This document shows positions 35,722-44,869 of a stretch of 64,000 nt of DNA, in pieces. The translations under genes were made by a program, and so were the position numbers. The DNA is from DASQZK01 sp963809925. Its GTDB lineage: Bacteria > Bacteroidota > Bacteroidia > Bacteroidales > GCA-2748055. The DNA lies in NCBI GenBank assembly GCA_963809925.1, contig CAWELH010000010.1:496001-560000 (forward strand), written 5' to 3'. The stretch's first letter is position 1. Every line of letters begins with the position of its first letter. The notes under the pieces were generated by a model that ran no database searches, was not told the origin of the DNA, and worked only from the letters and a program-made list of their open reading frames with translations.

Positions 35722-35729
35722 CAAAATTA
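35722..35729 (-). promoter_or_regulatory. -7 promoter box of the TPR-comA-DUF368-aroE operon
   Basis: TAATTTTG on the minus strand fits TAnnTTTG and lies 23 bases before the ATG at 35699. No good TTTG -33 element was found. Confidence 0.45.
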
Positions 35730-35781
35730 GAAATTATTTCCACGTTAATTTAAAACGCGGGGATAATTTCATAAAATGACC

Positions 35782-38382
35782 TTACTTACGCAATGATTCA
35801 GGAACTTTTTTCGCCTTAAAAAAACGTGAGATAACGTGGTTTTTAAGATCAGACAGATCGTCAAGAAAATCAACGTTTTTTTGTAACATTACTTTAAGAT
35901 TTCCCCAATGCGCATCGAGCTGGACTACAATTTCATCTCCTGTTTTCAAGAGCTTTGGATTATACCCTTCATTCTCAAGTTTAAGGCATACTGCCAGTAA
36001 GTTATAGTAAAGATCATTGAAATAAACCAGTTCTTCCCCAGTTTCTCTTCCATACCTTGAAAGCAGAATTTTCCAGGTGGAAAGCCATGGGTCATACCCT
36101 GTATTATTCCAGAGATAATCGGCTGCTGTAGCAAGCCTGATGAGTGTTAATTCATCCAAATCACCAACATTCATAATACATTCATTCTTCACCAAGGTTC
36201 TTATGTCGGGTGCCAGTTCAACACCATAGGGTTCAAACATAACACCGGTTGCCGCTTTTCCAGGATATTTCGAGGAATATCCACCCATAACCAAATCTTC
36301 CTTCCTCCCGGTGAGGGTGTTATCGAAAAATAGCACAGGCAACATACTCTCACTGGTAAAGCGGGCAAAATCCACATCATCGATGATGGTCGAATAGGTT
36401 ACCGGGCCGGTCCATAATTGTTTGCTATAAACATCTGAAAATTTTTCAAGTGACCGGTAGTAACAAAATCCTTCCGGCTCAACCTGATTCATCAGCCGGT
36501 TATCGGGAAAAAGCGGGTACAGACACACTGTCATCCCGGTATCAAGTTTTGGGTTGTTCTCCAGACCTTTCCAGTAAGCATCGCGGATACCCATAAAACG
36601 CTGAAAAGGTTTATCGTGTAGCATAATAATTGATTTGTGCATTGTACCAAAATCCATGCAATTCCAAAGATTCATGTCGAACTGGATCACGATATCAGCT
36701 CCTTCAGCCCTGAATTTCGCAAGGGTTGACGCAGTATTGTCGGCTTCCTTTGCCGCCGCTTCAAGATATTTTTCGCTTGCTAAATTCTCATTATTGCTCC
36801 TCAGCTGGCTTAGCAGGGGAAATTTCATTTCCCTGAGCGAGATACCTGCCGATATATATCCTTTCTGCTTCTTCAAAGCAACAATTTTCCGGAAGTCGGC
36901 ACGGGATTTATCAAAGACTTCAGTCGAAGAGACCTGGTCTTCCCTGGGTTCGAGAATAAAGCGGTTAAAGCCGGCATCCATAAGAAAGCTAAGATCTCTG
37001 TCTCCTTTCAGGGTTTTCAGTGCGGCATCGCCAGAAGGAATGATCACTCCACGCAGAGTAAAGTCGGGGTAGTCGGTGATATCATAATGATGATATATCT
37101 TTCCAGGCACGTCGATGAGTTGAAGCAAGGTATTCACCGCATGCTGAAGTCCCTGGTCATCGGTTGAGCCAATAAAAATCACGTTCTCAAGCACGTCGAG
37201 ATGCCGGATATAGTATGCCTGCGACTTGTTGATGATTTCTTCGAGCGGAAGATGATCAGAAAACTGGTTTGTAAGACTTGTATTCCCAAAATTGAGCAGA
37301 AGCCTGCCCGATTCGAGCACCGGTGAAGTAATCCTGGTAATCACTGGATTTTCATTTTTGGAATATAGTTTTGCCCGCTTCAGTTCGTTGATAAAACCTT
37401 CGATAATTTTTTTGAATGACGCATTTGCATTAGATGGAATCAGTATTACCGGCTTTAGGTCTTTATCGTGATCATCACGCCTGACAAGGTCGATCTTTTC
37501 TGGTTTTCCTGTTTTCTGTGGCTGAGGCATTACATATCCCGATCGTTCAAGCGTGGAGTCGAAGAGGGGTCTAATTTTCTCAAGAAAGGTGTAATTTTCA
37601 GGTGAATACCTGAAATCGACCATATCTATCCACATCATTCCCGTACCTTTAAGTCCGGCAAATATCCTGACATAACGCGCATCGTCGGGAAGATTCCCCT
37701 CTTCAAAAGGAAAGTTTCCCGATCGTGCGATGAATCGGCCCCACCCGAATTCATTGATATACCGAAAATTTGAGAAAGGCTGGCCTTTAAAACTGTTATC
37801 AATCATATTGTTGTTCGCCGGATGGTAGGCCTGATTCCGGATCAACACCTTATTCCGGTCGTAAAAATAAAGCATGATATTTATGGCATCGTAGATATTC
37901 GTTCCCAGCCTGTCAAGACCCGATTCCACGTTCTTTAACCTGACATCCATCGACAACCGGTAGTTCCCCGGGATGACCCTGATGTAATCACTGATGATCC
38001 CTTCACCCTGGACATCCGTTTCATCAGACGTATTGCGTTCTATCCTGATGGCGTGGATACCGCTGGATGCTTCGTCAGGCTCGAATCCCGATTTATTTTG
38101 CGTATCGGTCCAGTAGACATCTTCTCCCAACTTCTTCCAGCCCGGAAGATTAAATGATAGTTTGACGGTATCAACATAGTAATATCTTCCCATCTCAAAG
38201 GAAGGATTAGAAACCAGGTTTCCTTTGTCATACTCCTTATTCCTGATGCTCAAAGGAATGCTTTGAGGATCAAGGCCCGACCACTGATTTTGCAGATTGA
38301 CGATATGAGATCTGGAACGGCAGCCGCCCAGGACAAAAATGAGTAGTAGTAACAAGTAATGAAAAGTGCGTCGGTTCAACAT
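35782..38382 (-). CDS. Large lipoprotein with a GH84/GH20-like architecture, catalytic motifs degenerate
   Basis: This 866-residue lipoprotein has signal residues 1-20 and lipobox Cys21 (VLGGC). Residues about 45-260 form a beta-sandwich, carbohydrate-binding-like region starting VSNPSFEMG. Residues about 310-440 look like the N-terminal alpha/beta domain of hexosaminidases (QAYYIRHLDVLENVIFIGST, then LQHAVNTLLQL and DYPDFTLRGVI). A barrel-like region follows (440-770) with WTGPVTYSTIIDD and LFFDNTLTG, as in GH84. However, the EGFYG motif and the catalytic Asp-Asp pair of GH84 are not found; FDMNLWN stands where the pair is expected. It may be a binding protein or an enzyme with altered chemistry. 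Confidence 0.6.
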   Translation of the reverse strand: MLNRRTFHYLLLLLIFVLGGCRSRSHIVNLQNQWSGLDPQSIPLSIRNKEYDKGNLVSNPSFEMGRYYYVDTVKLSFNLPGWKKLGEDVYWTDTQNKSGFEPDEASSGIHAIRIERNTSDETDVQGEGIISDYIRVIPGNYRLSMDVRLKNVESGLDRLGTNIYDAINIMLYFYDRNKVLIRNQAYHPANNNMIDNSFKGQPFSNFRYINEFGWGRFIARSGNFPFEEGNLPDDARYVRIFAGLKGTGMMWIDMVDFRYSPENYTFLEKIRPLFDSTLERSGYVMPQPQKTGKPEKIDLVRRDDHDKDLKPVILIPSNANASFKKIIEGFINELKRAKLYSKNENPVITRITSPVLESGRLLLNFGNTSLTNQFSDHLPLEEIINKSQAYYIRHLDVLENVIFIGSTDDQGLQHAVNTLLQLIDVPGKIYHHYDITDYPDFTLRGVIIPSGDAALKTLKGDRDLSFLMDAGFNRFILEPREDQVSSTEVFDKSRADFRKIVALKKQKGYISAGISLREMKFPLLSQLRSNNENLASEKYLEAAAKEADNTASTLAKFRAEGADIVIQFDMNLWNCMDFGTMHKSIIMLHDKPFQRFMGIRDAYWKGLENNPKLDTGMTVCLYPLFPDNRLMNQVEPEGFCYYRSLEKFSDVYSKQLWTGPVTYSTIIDDVDFARFTSESMLPVLFFDNTLTGRKEDLVMGGYSSKYPGKAATGVMFEPYGVELAPDIRTLVKNECIMNVGDLDELTLIRLATAADYLWNNTGYDPWLSTWKILLSRYGRETGEELVYFNDLYYNLLAVCLKLENEGYNPKLLKTGDEIVVQLDAHWGNLKVMLQKNVDFLDDLSDLKNHVISRFFKAKKVPESLRK

Positions 38383-38798
38383 AAGTGGTATACGATCAAT
38401 GATTCAGTTTTAAAGATATGAAAGTTCAGTGAATATTTTAGTAAAGCGCCCTTTTGATCATACGGCTTATGGTAATTTGTTGTTACAGAATCCATGACAG
38501 TTTCATGTGCGTCAATTCAAACCTGAAAGAAAGCATTTGCGTATTTTTGTGATCTTTCTTCTATCCTACCCCGGCACACAATAATGGCAGGCTTTTCATC
38601 TGATAATAACCAATTTTGAGGGTACAGTGTTTAGTGGCAGCGAATAAAAATTATAACGAATGTTAATTTTTATCCGGTTCAAAATCGCCGGAGCTCTTGT
38701 ATTATTGTTAAAACAGGTTGACTGAACCGACAGAAGAATGCCCTTAACCTACCTTCCCGGTAATCCTAAATTTATTCATCCAGAGAAGAGTATATTGC
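38383..38798. other. Gene-free gap between the lipoprotein gene and ffh
   Basis: About 415 bases, AT-rich and without a convincing open frame. No SRP RNA, tRNA or other structured RNA was recognised, although ffh lies just downstream. The promoter of the minus-strand lipoprotein gene should lie near 38400-38450; no full consensus was seen. Confidence 0.35.
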
Positions 38799-38830
38799 TT
38801 TGTTTGTCACATCATTTTTCTGTAATTTTG
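38799..38830 (+). promoter_or_regulatory. Bacteroidetes-type promoter of ffh
   Basis: TTTG (38799-38802), 20 bases, then TAATTTTG (38823-38830): a full match to the TTTG/TAnnTTTG promoter. The ffh ATG is 26 bases downstream. A second TTTG lies at 38803. Confidence 0.75.
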
Positions 38831-38856
38831 AAGCCGTTTTTAAAATACGAGAGATT

Positions 38857-40194
38857 ATGTTTGAAAATTTATCCGACAGGCTGGATCGTTCTTTCAAGCT
38901 ACTGAAAGGACAGGGGACAATCACAGAAATAAATATAGCGGAGACATTGAAAGATGTCAGACGTGCACTTCTCGATGCCGATGTCAACTATAAAATCGCC
39001 AAGAATTTTACCGATGTTGTAAAGGAAAGGGCTCTTGGTCAGAACGTACTTACAGCTGTCAAACCCGGACAGATGATGATAAAGATCGTTCATGATGAAC
39101 TGGCTGAACTCATGGGCGGTACAAGTGAGGAAATCAATATTAATGCCAATCCGGCTGTAATACTTATCGCAGGGCTTCAGGGTTCGGGAAAGACTACATT
39201 TGCCGGTAAGCTTGCGCGATACCTGAAACAGAAGAAAGGACGCAATCCGCTTTTGGTTGCCGGTGACATTTATCGTCCTGCTGCCATCGAACAGCTGAAA
39301 ATTCTGGGTGAGCAGGTTGGCGTAAAAGTCTATTCAGAGGATGAAAACAAGGACCCTGTAAAAATTGCAAAATCCGCGGTAAAACACGCCCGGGAAATGG
39401 GTTATAATGTTGTGATCATCGATACTGCAGGCCGGCTTGCCATCGATGAACAGATGATGAATGAAATCGCTGAAATCAAGAAGTCGGTAAATCCGCATGA
39501 GATCCTGTTTGTTGTAGATTCCATGACGGGTCAGGATGCCGTTAACACAGCGAAGGAATTCAACGACAGGCTGGATTTTAACGGCGTCGTCCTTACCAAG
39601 CTTGATGGTGATACACGTGGTGGTGCCGCGCTTTCCATCAGGTCTGTGGTCGACAAGCCAATCAAATTTGTCGGCACCGGAGAAAAGCTTGATGCGGTGG
39701 ATGTCTTTCACCCTTCAAGGATGGCAGACAGAATCCTGGGCATGGGAGATATCGTTTCACTTGTCGAACGTGCGCAGGAACAATTCGATGTTGATGAAGC
39801 CAGGAAGCTGCAGAAGAAAATTGCGAAAAATCAGTTTAATTTTGATGATTTCCTGACGCAGATCCAGCAGATCAAAAAAATGGGCAACATAAAAGATCTG
39901 GCAAGCATGATCCCTGGTGTTGGAAAGGCCATCAAGGATCTCGATATTGACGATGATGCCTTCAAGGGTATTGAAGCGATCATCCGCGCAATGACTCCTG
40001 ACGAAAGGGATAATCCACTCGTTTTGAACGGCAGCAGGAGGAAGCGGATCGCTACAGGAAGCGGGACAACAATACAAGAGGTCAACCGGCTAATCAAGCA
40101 GTTTGATGATACACGAAAGATGATGAAGATGATGGGAGGAGGCGGTAAAAATCTCTCGAGGATGATGGGGAACAAGCCGGGAATGAGAAGCTGA
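38857..40194 (+). CDS. ffh: Signal recognition particle protein Ffh
   Basis: This 445-residue SRP54-type GTPase directs nascent membrane proteins to FtsY and the Sec translocon. The N domain covers about residues 1-85. The G domain shows GLQGSGKTTFAGKLA, VVIIDTAGRLAIDEQMM and VLTKLDGDTRGGAALSI. The M domain (about 300-445) begins near LGMGDIVSLVERAQ and ends with the Met-rich MMKMMGGGGKNLSRMMG. The start MFENLSDRL is the family start and lies 26 bases after a full promoter; the earlier in-frame ATG at 38800 falls within that promoter. Confidence 0.97.
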   Translation: MFENLSDRLDRSFKLLKGQGTITEINIAETLKDVRRALLDADVNYKIAKNFTDVVKERALGQNVLTAVKPGQMMIKIVHDELAELMGGTSEEININANPAVILIAGLQGSGKTTFAGKLARYLKQKKGRNPLLVAGDIYRPAAIEQLKILGEQVGVKVYSEDENKDPVKIAKSAVKHAREMGYNVVIIDTAGRLAIDEQMMNEIAEIKKSVNPHEILFVVDSMTGQDAVNTAKEFNDRLDFNGVVLTKLDGDTRGGAALSIRSVVDKPIKFVGTGEKLDAVDVFHPSRMADRILGMGDIVSLVERAQEQFDVDEARKLQKKIAKNQFNFDDFLTQIQQIKKMGNIKDLASMIPGVGKAIKDLDIDDDAFKGIEAIIRAMTPDERDNPLVLNGSRRKRIATGSGTTIQEVNRLIKQFDDTRKMMKMMGGGGKNLSRMMGNKPGMRS

Positions 40195-40218
40195 CTTCAG
40201 CCATCTTATATTTTTACT

Positions 40219-40242
40219 CCCTTTCGAAATGCCGCGAAAGGG
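40219..40242. other. Hairpin between ffh and folD
   Basis: An 8-bp stem CCCTTTCG/CGAAAGGG has an 8-base loop. It is not followed by a clear U-run on either strand, so it may be a weak terminator or processing hairpin. Confidence 0.35.
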
Positions 40243-40310
40243 TAATATGGGTAAATCAGGTAATTGAACCGAAGACAAAACTGTACTATTCAAGTCCTAA
40301 AACTCATTGC

Positions 40311-41192
40311 ATGAATCTTATTGAAGGTAAAAAAATTGCTGACCAGGTAAAACTCGAGATTGCCGATGAAGTCCGCAACATGATTTCACATGGCCTAAAG
40401 CAACCACATCTCGCTGCCGTCCTCGTAGGTCATGATGGTGGAAGTGAGACATATGTAGGGCACAAGGTTAAAGCCTGCGAACAGGTGGGCTTCCGTTCAA
40501 GTCTTGTCAGATATGAAGACGATGTCAGTGAGCAAGAGCTGCTAAATTGCATCGACAGCCTGAACAATGATACGGATATCGATGGTTTCATTGTGCAGCT
40601 ACCATTACCGGCACATATTTCAGAAAACAAAGTAGTGGAAGCTATCCTGCCCTCAAAAGACGTTGACGGCTTCCATCCGGTAAACCTTGGAAGAATGGTG
40701 ATCGGTCTTCCCGCCTATATTTCTGCAACCCCTATGGGTATCATGGAACTTATTAAGCGTTACAATATTGAAACGGCAGGGAAACACTGCGTGGTGGTTG
40801 GCAGGAGCAATATTGTAGGAAAACCGATAAGTATCCTGCTCGGGCAGAAAACAAATCCGGGTAACTGTACCGTTACACTTTGTCACAGCAGAACGGCTAA
40901 CCTGTCCTCCATAACCAGTCAGGCCGATATTCTTATTGCTGCGATGGGAAAACCGGGATTTATCACCGCCGGGATGGTAAAAGAAGGTGCCGTTATCATC
41001 GATGTAGGAACGACAAGGCTTCCATCCGATCTGACCAAATCGGGATGGAAACTCTGGGGCGATGTCAAATTTGATGAAGTAGCTCCAAAGACCTCATATA
41101 TTACACCGGTTCCAGGTGGTGTAGGGCCAATGACCATCGTTTCGCTCTTGAAAAACACCCTGCTGGCGGCGAAAAAAGAAATTTATTCCTGA
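40311..41192 (+). CDS. folD: Methylenetetrahydrofolate dehydrogenase/cyclohydrolase
   Basis: FolD interconverts 5,10-methylene-THF, methenyl-THF and 10-formyl-THF for purine and methionine metabolism. The 293-residue product shows ETYVGHKVKACEQVGF with the catalytic Lys, IDGFIVQLPLPAH, PSKDVDGFHPVNLGRM, VVVGRSNIVGKPISILL for NADP binding and the C-terminal TPVPGGVGPMTIVSLL. Its stop directly abuts the convergent argS stop. The 116-base gap after ffh suggests a separate or weakly linked transcript. Confidence 0.96.
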   Translation: MNLIEGKKIADQVKLEIADEVRNMISHGLKQPHLAAVLVGHDGGSETYVGHKVKACEQVGFRSSLVRYEDDVSEQELLNCIDSLNNDTDIDGFIVQLPLPAHISENKVVEAILPSKDVDGFHPVNLGRMVIGLPAYISATPMGIMELIKRYNIETAGKHCVVVGRSNIVGKPISILLGQKTNPGNCTVTLCHSRTANLSSITSQADILIAAMGKPGFITAGMVKEGAVIIDVGTTRLPSDLTKSGWKLWGDVKFDEVAPKTSYITPVPGGVGPMTIVSLLKNTLLAAKKEIYS

Positions 41193-42977
41193 TCACATTC
41201 TGTCGGGTACGTCAATACCCAGCAGGAACATCCCGTTCTTAATGATTTCTCCGGCGGCCGATGAAAGAGCTATACGCAAAGACTTTATAACTTCTGTTTC
41301 GGCCTTGAGAATTGAGTATTCATGGTAGAACTGGTTGAATTCTTTCGCTAAATCATAGAGGTAGTTTGCAATGAGGGAAGGATTGAATTCTTCTGAAGCA
41401 GATCTTACCACGGCTGGAAAGTCATACATCGTCCGGATAAGTGATATCTCCTTATCATTCAGATGCATCTCTGCAGGCAGATTCTCCGTATTTTCCTCTG
41501 CTTTCCTTAATATTGAACAGATCCTCGCATAACTGTACTGAATAAACGGTCCTGTATTGCCGTTAAAATCAATCGATTCCTTTGGGTTGAAGGTCATATT
41601 CTTTCTCGGGTCTACCTTCAGGATAAAATATTTCAGTGCCCCAAGGCCGATTTGCTGATAAATCTTTTCTTTATCTTCATCTCCAATGGCCCCGAGTTTA
41701 CCCAGTTCAGCCGACATCTCCCTGGCTGTGTCAATCATCTCATCGATCAGGTCATCGGCATCCACTACTTTTCCCTCACGGGATTTCATCTTTCCTTCAG
41801 GAAGTTCCACCATCCCATATGAAAGGTGGTAAATCTTTTCGGCCCACGTAAAGCCGAGTTTTGCCAGTACAAATGACAGTACCTGGAAATGGTAGTTTTG
41901 CTCATTTCCAACAACATAAATATGACGTTCAAGGTGGTATTCGTTAAAACGCTGATGAGCAGTACCAAGATCCTGCGTCATATACACAGAGGTGCCGTCA
42001 CTTCGGAGCAGTAATTTATGATCCAGTCCTTCGGCTGTCAGATCGGCCCATACGGAACCATCCTCCTTGCGGTAGAGAAGTCCTTGTTCCACCCCTTTCA
42101 ACACCAGATCCCGACCCGATTTATATGTCTCTGATTCATAATAGGTACGGTCGAACTCCACACCCATTCTCATATATGTCTCTTCAAATCCTTTGTAAAC
42201 CCATGAGTTCATCATATGCCATAATTCCCTGACTTCCTGGTCATCGGCTTCCCATTTCCGAAGCATTTCGCGGGCTTCTGAAAGTATCGGGCTCATATTT
42301 TCTGCCTCCTCCCTGGTGTATCCGTTTGCAATGAGGCCATCCACCTCTTTTTTATATTCCTGGTCAAATCGGACGTAATACTCACCAACCAGATGATCAC
42401 CTTTTTTGCCTGTTGATTCCGGTGTTTCGCCATGGCCATATTTTTGCCACGCCAGCATTGATTTACAAATATGGATGCCACGGTCGTTAACCAGATTTAC
42501 CTTTACCACATCTTTACCCGCAGCCTCAAGGATACGTGAAACTGAAAATCCCAAAAGATTATTTCTGATATGCCCCAGGTGGAGTGGCTTATTCGTGTTG
42601 GGTGAAGAATATTCGACCATCACGGTAGGAGACTCAGGAACTTTTGAAGTAAAACCATACCGTTCATCAGAAATTACATCTTTCAGGAATTCCATCCAAT
42701 ATGATATGCTGACATTGAGATTCAGAAAGCCTTTAATTATATTGAAACCCGATATTTCGGGAAGAGATGCAACAAGATAGTTCCCGATTTCTTCTGCCGT
42801 TTCACCGGGAGATTTCTGTGAAAATGGAGTCAGCGGAAAAGCAACGAGCGTGAGATCTCCTGAAAATTCCCTGCGGGTTTTCTGAATCTGGATTTTTGAC
42901 ACAGGGACTGTGGTATCATACAGTTTTTTTATGGCATTCTGCACTGCATCGACCAATAATACTTCGAGGGTTCTCAT
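41193..42977 (-). CDS. argS: Arginyl-tRNA synthetase
   Basis: This 594-residue class I synthetase charges tRNA-Arg. The HIGH-type motif appears as PLHLGHIRNN after SSPNTNK. The KMSK region of this family is modified (LPEGKMKSREG). The N-terminal additional domain (about 1-110) and the C-terminal DALR anticodon-binding domain (about 470-594, starting near IQYSYARICSILRK) are both seen. A -7 box TATCTTTG lies 26 bases before the ATG. Confidence 0.97.
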   Translation of the reverse strand: MRTLEVLLVDAVQNAIKKLYDTTVPVSKIQIQKTRREFSGDLTLVAFPLTPFSQKSPGETAEEIGNYLVASLPEISGFNIIKGFLNLNVSISYWMEFLKDVISDERYGFTSKVPESPTVMVEYSSPNTNKPLHLGHIRNNLLGFSVSRILEAAGKDVVKVNLVNDRGIHICKSMLAWQKYGHGETPESTGKKGDHLVGEYYVRFDQEYKKEVDGLIANGYTREEAENMSPILSEAREMLRKWEADDQEVRELWHMMNSWVYKGFEETYMRMGVEFDRTYYESETYKSGRDLVLKGVEQGLLYRKEDGSVWADLTAEGLDHKLLLRSDGTSVYMTQDLGTAHQRFNEYHLERHIYVVGNEQNYHFQVLSFVLAKLGFTWAEKIYHLSYGMVELPEGKMKSREGKVVDADDLIDEMIDTAREMSAELGKLGAIGDEDKEKIYQQIGLGALKYFILKVDPRKNMTFNPKESIDFNGNTGPFIQYSYARICSILRKAEENTENLPAEMHLNDKEISLIRTMYDFPAVVRSASEEFNPSLIANYLYDLAKEFNQFYHEYSILKAETEVIKSLRIALSSAAGEIIKNGMFLLGIDVPDRM

Positions 42978-43002
42978 GGTTTACAACTTTTATTTGCGGC
43001 CT

Positions 43003-43010
43003 CAAAGATA
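43003..43010 (-). promoter_or_regulatory. -7 promoter box of argS
   Basis: On the minus strand TATCTTTG fits TAnnTTTG, 25 bases upstream of the argS ATG. A transcription terminator lies just upstream of it, so argS seems to start its own transcript here. Confidence 0.5.
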
Positions 43011-43040
43011 AGGATAGTGAATGAAAACTCTGAGTGGGAC

Positions 43041-43075
43041 AAAAAAAAAGTGTCATCTTCAAGAGATGACACTTT
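43041..43075 (-). terminator. Strong intrinsic terminator upstream of argS, possibly ending a small RNA
   Basis: A perfect 12-bp stem AAAGTGTCATCT (43047-43058) / AGATGACACTTT (43064-43075) has a 5-base loop. On the minus strand it is followed by nine T. No minus-strand gene lies between here and 44657, so the transcript it ends is unidentified. Confidence 0.75.
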
Positions 43076-43540
43076 AAAACTAACTAACCCTAAAACTATC
43101 TATGAAAAGAAAACTATAAATAAAACTACTAACCCTTTGTTTACTATATTTTTTTGTTGTCGTAAAGAACTAAAAGATTATTTTCAAATTCTGTGCCACA
43201 ATATGTTTGCAAATGTTAAACTTAGTTAATCCTACGAAATGCAGTTAAAATAGTTTTGAATATTTACACTATTTTCTTGCTATTCGAAAGGTAAATTATC
43301 TGAAAATCAGCAGCAATGAGACAAATCGTTTACCTCCTTTCTTCAGATTTTAACAGCGACTTTTTTAAAGAACTTTTTGATCGTATTAACACCACCCCCG
43401 GTCAATGCATTTCGCTTCTCAAAACTCCCGGATCATGTTTTTTTATTTTCAGTCTTTTAAATTCACTAATAAGACGTCAGAGTTTATATATTTGTTACGC
43501 ACATTAATCTTATTAAACCTATTTTAACCTTTATTCACAC
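43076..43540. other. Gene-poor AT-rich region with short repeats; candidate non-coding RNA
   Basis: About 465 bases with no convincing protein gene. The plus strand has AAAACTA four times at 43076, 43092, 43110 and 43122, twice extended to ACTAACCCT, plus a tiny frame ATG-AAA-AGA-AAA-CTA-TAA at 43102. On the minus strand this leads into the terminator at 43075-43041, which suggests a small RNA of up to about 200 bases. A plus-strand TATATTTG box at 43487-43494 lies 47 bases before the glycosyltransferase start. The family of the RNA, if real, was not recognised. Confidence 0.4.
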
Positions 43541-44653
43541 TTGACGGGGAAATATCTCCATATTGTTTCTTTTACTGTTCCCTACCCGCCCGATTATGGA
43601 GGCGTCATTGACATATTACATAAGATCAGGAGTCTGAAAAATGCCGGTATTGGTGTCATACTGCATGCATTTACCTACGACCGTGAACCTTCCCTGGAAC
43701 TGGAGGGATATTGCGAAAAGGTCATATACTACCCTCGTAAAACAGGATGGAAATCCCAGCTCAGTCTGAAACCGTACATTATTAATTCAAGACGTTCCTC
43801 CGAGCTGTTGAACAACCTTAGTTCTGACCAATGGCCTGTACTTTTCGAGGGTTTGCATACGTGCTATTACCTCAATGATCCTTTACTGGCTGAGAAGCTC
43901 AGAATTGTCAGAACCCATAATATTGAGCACCTGTATTATCTTCAGCTGGCAAAATCTGCTCATAATTTAAAGGATAAACTCTTTTTTAGGATTGAAGCAC
44001 GAAGGTTAAAACAGGCTGAGAAAGCCCTCCGTTATGCGGATGAAATTGCCGCCATTTCCCTCTCAGACAAAACATATTTTCAGCAAAAATACGGAAACAC
44101 GTTTCTGCTTAACCCTTTCCACTCCAATGACAAGGTCGATATTGAGCCGGGACGCGGGGAGTATCTCCTGTTTCACGGCAACCTTTCGGTGAGTGAAAAC
44201 GTGGAAGCTGCACTTTACCTGATCGAGCGGGTATTCAGCAAAATAAATTTCCCTGTGATCATCGCGGGAAAATCACCGCTTAAAGCGATTATCAACGCTG
44301 TTATACCATATAGCAATATACGACTGATCGCCTCCCCCGGAAAAGATGAGATGAACGACCTGATCCGTCATGCTCATGCAAATATCCTTGTTACCTTTCA
44401 GGATACCGGGATAAAGCTGAAACTGATTGAATCTTTGTATGCCGGCCGCTTTTGCATTGTAAACAATACGATGGTGAACAATACCGGACTTGAAGAGCTG
44501 TGCGAAACGGGCAATACACCCTCAGAGCTTATTATCCGCATCAGACAGGTTCTCAATACGGAATTTGACGATCAAAAGATCTGGAAAAGACAGCAGGGGT
44601 TGAAAGACTACGACAATGCCCTGAATGCTGTCAACTTGCTGATGCTATTGTGA
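43541..44653 (+). CDS. Glycosyltransferase, GT-B fold (family 4-like)
   Basis: This 370-residue cytoplasmic or peripheral membrane protein has the GT-B start KYLHIVSFTVPYPPDYGGVID, whose PPDYGG loop is typical of family 4 enzymes. FEGLHTCYYL and VRTHNIEHLYY follow. The C-terminal half has LFHGNLSVSENVEAALYLIE, then IIAGKSP and GIKLKLIESLYAGR, matching the nucleotide-sugar site. It probably decorates lipopolysaccharide or another surface glycan, but donor and acceptor are unknown. No ATG fits the N-terminus; an in-frame stop lies at 43514, so TTG at 43541 is the likely start. Confidence 0.78.
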   Translation: MTGKYLHIVSFTVPYPPDYGGVIDILHKIRSLKNAGIGVILHAFTYDREPSLELEGYCEKVIYYPRKTGWKSQLSLKPYIINSRRSSELLNNLSSDQWPVLFEGLHTCYYLNDPLLAEKLRIVRTHNIEHLYYLQLAKSAHNLKDKLFFRIEARRLKQAEKALRYADEIAAISLSDKTYFQQKYGNTFLLNPFHSNDKVDIEPGRGEYLLFHGNLSVSENVEAALYLIERVFSKINFPVIIAGKSPLKAIINAVIPYSNIRLIASPGKDEMNDLIRHAHANILVTFQDTGIKLKLIESLYAGRFCIVNNTMVNNTGLEELCETGNTPSELIIRIRQVLNTEFDDQKIWKRQQGLKDYDNALNAVNLLMLL

Positions 44654-44656
44654 GTC

Positions 44657-44869
44657 TCACTCCCTGTCTTCGTTCCTGTCTCTGAGAAGGATGGCAAAAA
44701 TAAATACGATTACCGCGGCGGCTGCCAATATTACCATCATAGACTGAAATAATCTGCTGAGCAGGTCTTTCATATCAATAATGTCCCAGATACCAAGAAT
44801 GGCAATAATGCAGAAGAGGAGTACGAGGCCTGTGAGGATATAGGCAATGACCTTTTTAACTGAGTTCAT
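44657..44869 (-). CDS. Small two-span membrane protein at the end of the cobamide operon
   Basis: This 70-residue protein has two hydrophobic segments (about 7-28 and 42-63, the second with MMVILAAAAVIVFIFAILL) and a charged end RDRNEDRE. Its family is not recognised. The start overlaps the end of the ABC ATPase gene by 14 bases, so it is probably translated from the same transcript. The function is unknown. Confidence 0.6.
   Translation of the reverse strand: MNSVKKVIAYILTGLVLLFCIIAILGIWDIIDMKDLLSRLFQSMMVILAAAAVIVFIFAILLRDRNEDRE

Noticed and set aside
38383..38798. SRP RNA gene near ffh
   Set aside because: The conserved SRP RNA loop pattern (GGAAGCAGC-like) was not found on either strand in this gap.
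43076..43137. CRISPR-like repeat array
   Set aside because: The AAAACTA units are only 7 bases, unevenly spaced by 12-18 bases, with no spacers and no cas genes.
43017..43507. Plus-strand frames 43017-43229 and 43316-43507
   Set aside because: The first spans the terminator hairpin and repeats, the second is low-complexity AT-rich; neither resembles a protein.
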